Source: Raphanus sativus (lineage: Eukaryota > Streptophyta > Magnoliopsida > Brassicales > Brassicaceae). Taken from it: a stretch of DNA of 64,000 nt. This document shows positions 44,963 to 55,285 of this stretch, piece after piece. Under the pieces are notes generated by a model. That model had not been told where the DNA came from and did not search any database. It worked only from the letters and a program-made list of their open reading frames with translations. The stretch spans positions 20,855,792 to 20,919,791 of the forward strand of contig NC_079511.1 of the NCBI RefSeq assembly GCF_000801105.2, read 5' to 3'. The position numbers and the translations under genes were made by a program. Numbering within the stretch: the stretch's first letter is position 1; every line of letters begins with the position of its first letter.

Positions 44963-47255
44963 AAGACAGGTGAGCATCGGGTCCGAGCTACCTCCTGAGA
45001 CAAAAAAGGAGCTCATTGATTTCTTGAAAAGCAATGTCAAAACCTTTGCATGGTCCACCAGTGACATGAAAGGAATAGATCCGAACGTCACCACCCATAA
45101 GCTAAAAGTTGACCCTACTTTCAAACCGATCAAACAGAAGCGTCGTAAGCTAGGCCTCGAAAAGGCTCAAGCTGTTAACGACGAAGTTGACCGACTTACG
45201 AAAGCTGGGTCCATTCGAGAGGTACATTACCCCGACTGGTTAGCTAACCCAGTAGTGGTAAAGAAGAAAAACGGGAAGTGGAGAATCTGTGTAGACTTCA
45301 CAGACCTAAACAAAGCTTGTCCTAAAGACAGCTTCCCGTTACCTCACATCGACCGCCTGGTTGAAGCAACAGCTGGCCATCGACTCCTATCCTTCATGGA
45401 TGCCTTCTCAGGATACAACCAAATCATGATGGATCCTGAGGACCAGGAGAAAACTGCATTCATAACCGAACGAGGAACCTATTGTTATAAGGTTATGCCA
45501 TTCGGATTAAAGAACGCAGGAGCTACCTATCAGAGGCTAGTAAATAAGATGTTTGCTGGACAACTTGGAAAAACCATGGAGGTCTATATCGACGACATGC
45601 TAGTCAAATCCTCAGCTGGAGAAGATCATATCTCCCACTTAAGGGAATGCTTCGATATCCTGAACAAGTACGATATGAAGCTCAATCCCACTAAATGTAC
45701 TTTCGGGGTACCCTCAGGCGAGTTCCTAGGCTATCTCGTAACCGAAAGAGGCATTGAAGCCAACCCGCAGCAGATAGCAACCTTCCTAGAAATGCCGTCA
45801 CCTAAGACGACCAGAGAGGTACAGAGATTGACTGGACGAATCGCGGCATTGAATCGATTCATATCCAAGTCCACCGATAAATGTCTCCCATTCTACAAGC
45901 TTCTAAGAAATAATAAGAAGTTCTTATGGGACGAGAAATGTGAGGAAGCCTTCAAGCAATTGAAAGCTTACCTCTCCGAACCTCCGATCCTATCTAAACC
46001 AGTAGTAGGAGAGCCATTGTACCTATACCTCGCTGTATCAACTGCTGCAGTCAGCGGCGTTCTAGTACGAGAGGAACAAAACGAACAAAGACCTGTCTAT
46101 TACACCAGTAAAAGTTTGATAGACGCCGAAACCAGGTACCCTGCAATGGAAAAACTAGCTCTAGCAGTCGTAACAGCTGCCAGAAAATTGCGACCTTACT
46201 TCCAATCGCACTCGATCGTTGTAATGACCTCACAACCATTACGAATGATATTGCACAGCCCTAGCCAGTCAGGGCGATTGGCTAAATGGGCCATAGAGCT
46301 CAGCGAATATGATATTGAGTATAGACCTCGAGCAGCAGCGAAAGCTCAGGTCCTTGCCGACTTTATCATTGAACTGACATCCGAGCAGTTAGACTCCGAA
46401 ATGGAATCTCCGAAGTGGAGCCTATACGTCGACGGAGCCTCATCAAAACAGGGCTCCGGTATCGGTCTAAGGCTAACTTCTTCAGCAGGAGAAACCATTG
46501 AGCAGTCATATAGGCTCGGATTCAGCGCCTCAAACAACGAAGCTGAATATGAAGCACTAATCGCAGGGTTGAAGCTCGCCCTAAGCCTCGGAATCCGAGA
46601 GCTAAACGCTTATAGTGATTCACAGCTAGTAGCTAGCCAGTTTCACGGAGAATATGAAACGAGGGACGAAAGAATGGGGGCATATCTCGAAGTCGTCCAG
46701 AACCTCACTAGGCAGTTCGACAAATTCGAGCTAACGAGAATCCCACGAGGTGAGAACTCCTCAGCAGATGCGTTGGCTGCTTTAGCTTCCACGTCAGACC
46801 CCCTCGTAAAACGAATCATACCCGTAGAAGGAATCGAGAAACCAAGCATCGACATAGCTACTAAAGCTGAGAAAGAGAGCAAACTAACAGCGCAACCCGA
46901 AGGTACCTGCCCTGAAACGGTAGCTACCCAGGTTTTCACAACATTTTGGTTTCCAAAAACCAGAATATGCAGCGCAAAAAAGCATACCTCCGGGAACACA
47001 ATCCAAATCACGGAAGATATTCCTCGAAATTCAGACTCCTTAGAGCCTGATCTCGAGAATACCCCGGGGGCACCAACTCAGACCCAGTCATCTGCAGAGT
47101 TAAAACCAGAAGCCGTACAGCTCTCCAAAATTCATCTGGAGGTATTCCTCGGAATTCAGACTCCCTGGAGCCCAATCCTACCAATACCTCCGGGGGCACC
47201 ACGACACCAGGTCCCGAACAGGAACCTCCCTCGTCTCTTCATAACAAAGTTGTAG
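44872..47255 (+). CDS. I1 RT, RNase H and archaeal-type RNase H
   Basis: Pol frame is open from 44796 but the protein is meaningful from about 44930 (TEKVCIDDSDPERQ). RT fingers/palm (VVVKKKNGKWRICVDFTDLN, YCYKVMPFGLKNAGATYQRL, catalytic YIDDMLVKS near 45585), RNase H (RPVYYTSKSLIDAETRYP), then the second RNase H (WSLYVDGASSKQGS, NNEAEYEALIAGLKLAL, NSSADALAALAS) that marks the Tat lineage. After about 47060 the frame is lost at a C run (four Cs here, five in the downstream copy), so the last 60 codons to 47255 are probably out of frame; integrase follows in another frame. Confidence 0.9.
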
Positions 47256-48520
47256 GAAGAGAGGATTGGAGAATTCCAATCACGCAATACATCCTGGAGG
47301 GAAAGACTCCACCCAATAAATGGGAGGCTCGAAAGCTCAAAGCATTAAGCGCGAGATATTGCGTAACTGAATCTGTCCTCCTCAAACGAAGCATTTCCGG
47401 ACCTTACCTAAAATGCGTCCATGGCCTCGTTGCTATGAGACTCATGAAGGAAATGCACGACGGTTCCTGCGGGAACCACTCTGGAGGAAGAGCTTTAGCC
47501 ATCAGAATCAAAAGACAAGGATATTTCTGGCCTACCATTATTGCAGATTGTGAGGCCTATTCCTCTTCATGCGACAAATGCCAGAGGCATGCACCGATTA
47601 TACACCAACCTGCGGAAAAGCTGTCTAACATATCCGCCCCTTATCCATTTATGAGATGGTCCATGGATATCGTGGGACCACTAGTACCATCAGGAAGTGG
47701 AAAGAAGAAGCTACGCTTCCTCTTAGTCTTAACGGACTACTTCACGAAATGGATAGAGGCTGAAGCTTTCCAGCAGGTAACCAGGGTCGAGGTCGAGCAA
47801 TTTGTATGGAAAGATATCGTGTGTAGACACGGCGTCCCATACGAAATCGTAACTGACAATGGAGGACAATTCATATCCCACGATTTCAAAATATTTTGTG
47901 ACAAGTGGAATATTCGCCTGACCTTCTCATCACCTCGCCGACCTCAAGGTAACGGACAGGCGGAGGCTGCTAATAAATCAGTATTAGCAAACCTCAAGAA
48001 ACGCCTCGGAACCCAGAAGGAACTCTGGTCAGAGAAGTTACTTGAAGTACTTTGGGCATGTCGGACCACCCCACGAAAAGCTACAGAAGAAACTCCTTTC
48101 TCCTTAGCATATGGGATGGAAGCTGTCGTTCCAGCTGAAACCATTGCTGGTAGCCTCCGCCGGGAACTCTGTACATCCAATCCCGCAGCTAATGATCAGC
48201 TCCTAACTGACAGCCTCGATCTAATCGAGGAAAGACGGGACCGAGCTTTGATTCGCATTCAGAACTATCAGCAAGCAATGGCACGACAGTACAATTCCAA
48301 AGTCAGGCTCCGGCAGTTCGCTGTAGGTGACCTAGTACTTAGGAAAGTTTTCGAAGGAACCAAAGAACCAAATGCTGGGAAGTTAGGAACCAACTGGGAA
48401 GGTCCCTACCAGATCATCCACGTGGTACGACCTGGCGTTTACAAGCTCCGAAAGGTGCGAACCGGGGTACCTGAAATCAGATCGTGGAACGCCACGAATC
48501 TTAAGAGATATTATCATTAG
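47220..48520 (+). CDS. I1 integrase
   Basis: Integrase frame is readable from about 47220 (HNKVVGREDWRIPITQYI) to TAG at 48520; no own start is needed, since the downstream copy shows it fused to pol in one frame. H2C2 zinc finger (HDGSCGNHSGGRAL, CDKCQRHAP), core D,D,E motifs (MDIVGPLVPSGSGKKKL, VTDNGGQFIS, RPQGNGQAEAANKSV) and a C-terminal part with GDLVLRKV, NWEGPYQI and GVYKLRKV. No internal stop. Confidence 0.9.
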
Positions 48521-48779
48521 GTACCTAAAATTCCTGAACTACGTTAGGCTTGATCCCTTGACTGGGTACGTAGGCAACTCCGTCATGAGTGCAGCCCCAA
48601 CCTCATTTCAACACTTCGTTCACTACAATCAAAGGGGGCATATGTCTGATTAAAATCACATAGCCCACGCAGCAAGTGTATGATCGTTATAATACAGCAA
48701 TTGTATGATTACTATGATACCATGTATCCAATTATCAATAAAGAAATTATTCTCGATATCTCAATTCTTTAACAAAACA

Positions 48780-49140
48780 GGTCCCTGCAAACCTGACCTA
48801 AGGTCTTAAAATCCTTACAATCCTAAAGGTCTTAAAATCCTTCAAAGCAATATCAGGTCTCGACTAACCTTAACCTAAGGTCTTAAAATCCTTCAAAGCA
48901 ATATCAGGTCTCGACGAACCTGAACCTAAGGTCTTAAAATCCTTCAGACAATATCAGGTCTCGACGAACCTGGACCTAAGGTCTTAAAATCCTTACCAAA
49001 TCTCCAAGGTCTTAAAATCCTTGTCAATTCTCCAAGGTCTTAAAATCCTTATCAAATCTCCGAGGTCTTAAAATCCTCATCAAATCACAAGGTCTTAAAA
49101 TCCTAAGCAAAGTCTCAACGGGTCTTAAAATCCCACAAAC
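48780..49140 (+). repeat. AAGGTCTTAAAATCCTT tandem repeats in I1 3' region
   Basis: The 17-mer occurs about ten times, spaced about 30 or 62 bp and interleaved with ATATCAGGTCTCGACGAACC. Repeated nearly identically at 54560-54910. Variable tandem repeats in the 3' untranslated region are typical of Tat/Ogre elements. The spacers are also repeats, so this is not a CRISPR array. Confidence 0.9.
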
Positions 49141-49510
49141 AAGTTCAGGTTCCAAGAACCCCACCTAAGGTGTCCAGATTAAACTTAGGTTCCTAAAAAA
49201 CTCTAAGCTAATCCCGATACTCCAAGAATTCCTCTTAAGGAACTAAAAACGACCAAAGTCCTCCAGACTTATCGTAAGATTCGATTATGATCAAAGTTGT
49301 CATATTTCACGACTAAAGCCAAAAACTCAAAATGAAACGAAAACCAAGTTTGAAATTAAACAAGGGTTTAAAAGCCTCCCCAGGCTAACAAAGATTCGAA
49401 GTACAAACAGATAAAGGTTTAAAAGCCTCCTCAGGCTATAAGTCTTAGAAACAAATGAAAACAAAGCCCATCGGGCAGAAATCCTAGAAAACATGAAAGA
49501 GCCTCAGCTC

Positions 49511-51016
49511 TTAAACTTCCTTGTCATCCGAGCTCTTCTCAGCTCCCTTACCAGCTGGATCTTCCTCCTCAGGAACCTCTTCCTCCATCTCCTTGTCGCT
49601 ACCTCCCAGAGGCGGTTTCGACTGGGGCTGAGTAAGAACCCACCAATCCCAAATTAGAACCGAACTCTCCAGAAAAGGAGAGATTAAACATATTAACCTC
49701 AAAAGTACCTGAGCTCTCAGAGAGTTGGGGAAGAGGGAGCTTGCCGATCGAGAAGTCCGAGACCTGAGCCTTCTCGTATGCCGCAACAGCTTCCGGCATT
49801 ATTGCCACCAAGTTATCATACTCGTCTTGAGTACTCTTAATCTCGCCATCCAGCATGTCTTTCAGGAGCTCGGTGTTGGCTTGAATCTCTTGAGCATGAA
49901 CCAGGAGGTCGACTTCGTCCTTCTTCTTGGAGAACTTCTCCTTGACAACAACCAGAATTGTTGTAGGCTTCAGCTACCTCCTTCTTTCCTCTCCGGACGG
50001 CTAGCCTGACCTCAGCTTCCTTGTTCTTCTGGCTGCTCTGAGATGTGGCAATCAGCTCCTTGACTTGATACTCGGCTATCTTCCGAGCAGCATCCAACTC
50101 CCCAATCTTCCTATTTTTCACCTGGAGGTCAATCAGCTGGCTCTCGATCGTCCCTTGCTGAGCATCACACTTAGAGCCAAGTCTCTTCACCTCGGCTTGG
50201 AGATCCGAGATCAGAGCCCGAGTCTGATTGAGCTCAGTCTTGTTGGCCTTGACCAACTCAGTGACCTGGGCTAATTCCTCAGCACTAGGGGCATTGTGTA
50301 CAGCGTCCTCAAACTTGAACTGAGCTCTGTTGATAGCACCAGCCAGCTACAGAAAACGGAAAACGATTTAGCGAAATCTTCCAAAGAAAAAGCTGAAAGA
50401 TGAAATAACTTCATACCTGACCCATGTGATGAGCAATATCGACGTACTCATCCTTGTGCGTGAGATTGGAGATCGAGGGGAGGGAACACCCGGGACTCTT
50501 CATGTGCCTCATCAGAGTAGCAAACCCCACGGATCGTCCAAAACCGATCCAGGCTTCGAATGAGCAAAGTTCCAGCCAACGGTTCCTCCTCTAGAGGAGG
50601 AGGAGGAAGACCTCGAAGGTCTGTCAACCTGGTCAGTTCGGGACCTCTTGTTCCTCGGGGGCTCAAGCTCCGGAGGATCCCTCACCATTTGGATCAGCCT
50701 CAGTCATCGGAACCTCGGAGGAAAGGCCAACTTCCTGAACCTTAGGCTCCGAAGAGCTACCTTTAGCAGGAGCAGAGCCTCCTTCGTCAAGAACCTCCTT
50801 CACAGAGTCAAGGAAGGATCCTCCCTGGTTCTTGTCACTCCCTCTAGAGGAGCTGGGCAGCCTTGGTCGATCTACCCCTGGAACGGAAGGAAGGTTGAAT
50901 TGGCATCTTTCTGTGAATGAGTCTTCTCGAGGAGTACTTGCTGCCGGAGGAAACTTCGGGAGAACGGAATCACCTTCAGAAACTAAGAATGAAAAAGATT
51001 CATTAATCGCATGAGA
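49511..51016 (-). pseudogene. I1 opposite-sense gene, first (broken, gap-truncated) copy
   Basis: Same text as 55286-56794 with many single-base or short indels (near 49605, 49960, 50695, 50755 and 50850), so the ORF is fragmented. Runs into the N gap. The errors are concentrated near the gap, which suggests poor consensus sequence rather than real decay. Confidence 0.75.
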
Positions 51017-51116
51017 NNNNNNNNNNNNNNNNNNNNNNNNNNNNNNNNNNNNNNNNNNNNNNNNNNNNNNNNNNNNNNNNNNNNNNNNNNNNNNNNNNNN
51101 NNNNNNNNNNNNNNNN
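51017..51116. other. 100-N assembly gap with overlapping flanks
   Basis: Exactly 100 Ns, the usual placeholder for unknown size. The sequence ending at 51016 matches the sequence ending at about 56794, and the sequence starting at 51117 matches the sequence starting at about 45340, so the flanks overlap by about 5.7 kb. Confidence 0.97.
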
Positions 51117-52571
51117 TCACATCGACCGCCTGGTTGAAGCACACAGCTGGCCATCGACTCCTATCCTTCATGGATGCCTTCTCAGGATACAATCAAATCA
51201 TGATGGATCTGAGGACCAGGAGAAAACTGCATTCATAAACCGAAGAGGAACCTATTGTTATAAGGTTATGCCATTCGGATTAAAGAACGCAGGAGCTACC
51301 TATCAGAGGCTAGTAAATAAGATGTTTGCTGGACAACTTTGGAAAACCATGGAGGTCTATTCGACGACATGCTAGTCAAATCCTCAGCTGGAGAAGATCA
51401 TATCTCCCATTTAAGGGAATGCTTCGATATCCTGAACAAGTACGATATGAAGCTCAATCCCACTAAATGTACTTTCGGGGTACCTCAGGCGAATTCCTAG
51501 GCTATCTCGTAACCCGAAAGAGGCATTGAAGCCAACCCGCAGCAAAGATAGCAACCTTCCGAAATGCCGTCACCTAAGACGACCAGAGAGGTACAGAGAT
51601 TGACTGGAACGAATCGCAGCATTGAATCGATTCATATCCAAGTCTACCGATAAATGTCTCCCATTCTACAAGCTTCTAAGAATAATAAGAAGTTTCTTAT
51701 GGGACGAGAAATGTGAGGAAGCCTTCAAGCAATTGAAGGCTTACCTCTCCGAACCCCCGATCCTATCTAAACCAGTAGTAGGAGAGCCATTGTACCTGTA
51801 CCTCGCTGTATGACTGCTGCAGTCAGCGGCGTTCTAGTACGAGAGGAACAAAACGAACAAAGACCTGTCTATTACACCAGTAAAAGTTTGATAGACGCCG
51901 AAACCAGGTACCCCGCAATGGAAAAACTAGCTCTAGCAGTCGTAACAGCTGCCAGAAACTGCGACCTTACTTCCAATCGCACTCGATCGTTGTAATGACC
52001 TCACAACCATTACGAATGATATTGCACAGCCCTAGCCAGTCAGGGCGATTGGCTAAATGGGCCATAGAGCTCAGCGAATATGATATCGAGTATAGACCTC
52101 GAGCAGCAGCGAAAGCTCAGGTCCCGCTGACTTTATCATTGAATTGACATCCGAGCAGTTAGACTCCGAAATGGAATCTCCGAAGTGGAGCCTATACGTC
52201 GACGGAGCCTCATCAAAACAGGGCTCCGGTATCGGTCTAAGGCTAACTTCTTCAGCAGGAGAAACCATCGAGCAGTCATATAGGCTCGGATTCAGCGCCT
52301 CAAACACACGAAGCTGAATATGAAGCACTAATCGCAGGGTTGAAGCTCGCCCTAAGCCTCGGAATCCGAGAGCTAAACGCTTATAGTGATTCACAGCTAG
52401 TAGCTAGCCAGTTTCACGGAGAATATGAAACGAGGGACGAAAGAATGGGGGCATATCTCGAAGTCGTCCAGAACCTCACTAGGCAGTTCGACAAATTCGA
52501 GCTAACGAGAATCCCACGAGGTGAGAACTCCTCAGCAGATGCGTTGGCTGCTTTAGCTTCCACGTCAGACC
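51117..52571 (+). pseudogene. second copy of I1 RT/RNase H, indel-rich
   Basis: Begins inside RT (HIDRLVEA...) and repeats 45340-46800. Frame is lost repeatedly by one- or two-base indels (for example GCACACAGC for GCAACAGC near 51140, a missing base near 51210, lost bases near 51360, 51485, 51805 and 52125, an extra CA near 52305). From about 52320 it is almost identical to the first copy. Best read as the unpolished end of an overlapping contig. Confidence 0.8.
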
Positions 52572-52572
52572 C

Positions 52573-54291
52573 CTCGTAAAACGAATCATACCCGTAGAAG
52601 GAATCGAGAAACCAAGCATCGACATAGCTACTAAAGCTGAGAAAGAGAGCAAACTAACAGCGCAACCCGAAGGTACCTGCCCTGAAACGGTAGCTACCCA
52701 GGTTTTCACAACATTTTGGTTTCCAAAAACCAGAATATGCAGCGCAAAAAAGCATACCTCTGGGAACATAATCCAAATCACGGAAGATATTCCTCGAAAT
52801 TCAGACTCCTTAGAGCCTGATCTCGAGAATACCCCCGGGGGCACCAACTCAGACCCAGTCATCTGCAGAGTTAAAACCAGAAGCCGTACAGCTCTCCAAA
52901 ATTCATCTGGAGGTATTCCTCGGAATTCAGACTCCCTGGAGCCCAATCCTACCAATACCTCCGGGGGCACCACGACACCAGGTCCCGAACAGGAACCTCC
53001 CTCGTCTCTTCATAACAAAGTTGTAGGAAGAGAGGATTGGAGAATTCCAATCACGCAATACATCCTGGAGGGAAAGACTCCACCCAATAAATGGGAGGCT
53101 CGAAAGCTCAAAGCATTAAGCGCGAGATATTGCGTAACTGAATCTGTCCTCCTCAAACGAAGCATTTCCGGACCTTACCTAAAATGCGTCCATGGCCTCG
53201 TTGCTATGAGACTCATGAAGGAAATGCACGACGGTTCCTGCGGGAACCACTCTGGAGGAAGAGCTTTAGCCATCAGAATCAAAAGACAAGGATATTTCTG
53301 GCCTACCATTATTGCAGATTGTGAGGCCTATTCCTCTTCATGCGACAAATGCCAGAGGCATGCACCGATTATACACCAACCTGCGAAAAAGCTGTCTAAC
53401 ATATCTGCCCCTTATCCATTTATGAGATGGTCCATGGATATCGTGGGACCACTAGTACCATCAGAAAGTGGAAAGAAGAAGCTATGCTTCCTCTTAGTCT
53501 TAACGGACTACTTCACAAAATGGATAGAGGCTGAAGCTTTCCAGCAGGTAACCAGGGTCGAGGTCGAGCAATTTGTATGGAAAGATATCGTGTGTAGACA
53601 CGGCGTCCCATACGAAATCGTAACTGACAATGGAGGACAATTCATATCCCACGATTTCAAAATATTTTGTGATAAGTGGAATATTCGCCTGACCTTCTCA
53701 TCACCTCGCCGACCTCAAGGTAACGGACAGGCGGAGGCTGCTAATAAATCAGTATTAGCAAACCTCAAGAAACGCCTCGGAACCCAGAAGGAACTCTGGT
53801 CAGAGAAGTTACTTGAAGTACTTTGGGCATGTCGGACCACCCCACGAAAAGCTACAGAAGAAACTCCTTTCTCCTTAGCATATGGGATGGAAGCTGTCGT
53901 TCCAGCTGAAACCATTGCTGGTAGCCTCCGCCGGGAACTCTGTACATCCAATCCCGCAGCTAATGATCAGCTCCTAACTGACAGCCTCGATCTAATCGAG
54001 GAAAGACGGGACCGAGCTTTGATTCGCATTCAGAACTATCAGCAAGCAATGGCACGACAGTACAATTCCAAAGTCAGGCTCCGGCAGTTCGCTGTAGGTG
54101 ACCTAGTACTTAGGAAAGTTTTCGAAGGAACCAAAGAACCAAATGCTGGGAAGTTAGGAACTAACTGGGAAGGTCCCTATCAGATCATCCATGTAGTACG
54201 ACCTGGCGTTTACAAGCTCCGAAAGGTGCGAACCGGGGTACCTGAAATCAGATCGTGGAACGCCACGAATCTTAAGAGATATTATCATTAG
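52573..54291 (+). CDS. second copy of I1 pol end and integrase, one open frame
   Basis: Here the RNase H tail, the linker and integrase lie in a single frame to TAG at 54291, because the C run near 52835 has five Cs. Integrase matches 47220-48520 with only a few substitutions (for example SESGKKKLCF for SGSGKKKLRF). It shows the intended pol-integrase fusion. Probably the same locus as the first copy. Confidence 0.8.
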   Translation, partial: LVKRIIPVEGIEKPSIDIATKAEKESKLTAQPEGTCPETVATQVFTTFWFPKTRICSAKKHTSGNIIQITEDIPRNSDSLEPDLENTPGGTNSDPVICRVKTRSRTALQNSSGGIPRNSDSLEPNPTNTSGGTTTPGPEQEPPSSLHNKVVGREDWRIPITQYILEGKTPPNKWEARKLKALSARYCVTESVLLKRSISGPYLKCVHGLVAMRLMKEMHDGSCGNHSGGRALAIRIKRQGYFWPTIIADCEAYSSSCDKCQRHAPIIHQPAKKLSNISAPYPFMRWSMDIVGPLVPSESGKKKLCFLLVLTDYFTKWIEAEAFQQVTRVEVEQFVWKDIVCRHGVPYEIVTDNGGQFISHDFKIFCDKWNIRLTFSSPRRPQGNGQAEAANKSVLANLKKRLGTQKELWSEKLLEVLWACRTTPRKATEETPFSLAYGMEAVVPAETIAGSLRRELCTSNPAANDQLLTDSLDLIEERRDRALIRIQNYQQAMARQYNSKVRLRQFAVGDLVLRKVFEGTKEPNAGKLGTNWEGPYQIIHVVRPGVYKLRKVRTGVPEIRSWNATNLKRYYH

Positions 54292-54559
54292 GTACCTAAA
54301 ATTCCTGAACTACGTTAGGCTTGATCCCTTGACTGGGTACGTAGGCAACTCCGTCATGAGTGCAGCCCCAACCTCATTTCAAACACTTCGTTCACTACAA
54401 TCAAAGGGGGCATATGTCTGATTAAAATCACATAGCCCACGCAGCAAGTGTATGATCGTCGTAATACAGCAATTGTATGATTACTATGATACCATGTATC
54501 CAATTATCAATAAAGAAATTATTCTCGTTATCTCAATTCTTTAACAAAACAGGTCCCTG

Positions 54560-54910
54560 CAAACCTGAACCTAAGGTCTTAAAATCCTTAACAATCCTAA
54601 AGGTCTTAAAATCCTTCAAAGCAATATCAGGTCTCGACTAACCTGAACCTAAGGTCTTAAAATCCTTCAAAGCAATATCAGGTCTCGACGAACCTGAACC
54701 TAAGGTCTTAAAATCCTTCAGACAATATCAGGTCTCGACGAACCTGGACCTAAGGTCTTTAAATCCTTACCAAATCTCCAAGGTCTTAAAATCCTTGTCA
54801 ATTCTCCAAGGTCTTAAAATCCTTATCAAATCTCCGAGGTCTTAAAAGCCTCATCAAATCACAAAGGTCTTAAAATCCTAAGCAAACTTCAACGGGTCTT
54901 AAAATCCCAC
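54560..54910 (+). repeat. second copy of AAGGTCTTAAAATCCTT repeats
   Basis: Matches 48780-49140 unit for unit with minor differences; part of the probable assembly duplication. Confidence 0.9.
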
Positions 54911-55285
54911 AAACAAGTTCAGGTTTCCAAGAACCCCCACCCAAGGTGTCCAGATTAAACTTAGGTTCCTAAAAACTCTAAGCTAATCCCGATACTCCAA
55001 GAATTCCTCTTAAGGAACTAAAAACGACCAAAGTCCTCCAGACTTATCGTAAGATTCGATTATGATCAAAGTTGTCATATTTCACGACTAAAGCCAAAAA
55101 CTCAAAATGAAACGAAAACCAAGTTTGAAATTAAACAAGGGTTTAAAAGCCTCCCCAGGCTAACAAAGATTCAAAGTACGAACAGATAAAGGTTTAAAGA
55201 CCTCCTCAGGCCATAAGTTATAGAAACAAATGAAAACAAAGCCCATCGGGCAGAAATCCTAGAAAACATGAAAGAGCCTCAGATC

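Noticed and set aside
48780..49140. CRISPR-like regular repeats
   Set aside because: Plant nuclear context, the spacers are themselves repeated and spacing is irregular; it is a retrotransposon 3' minisatellite.
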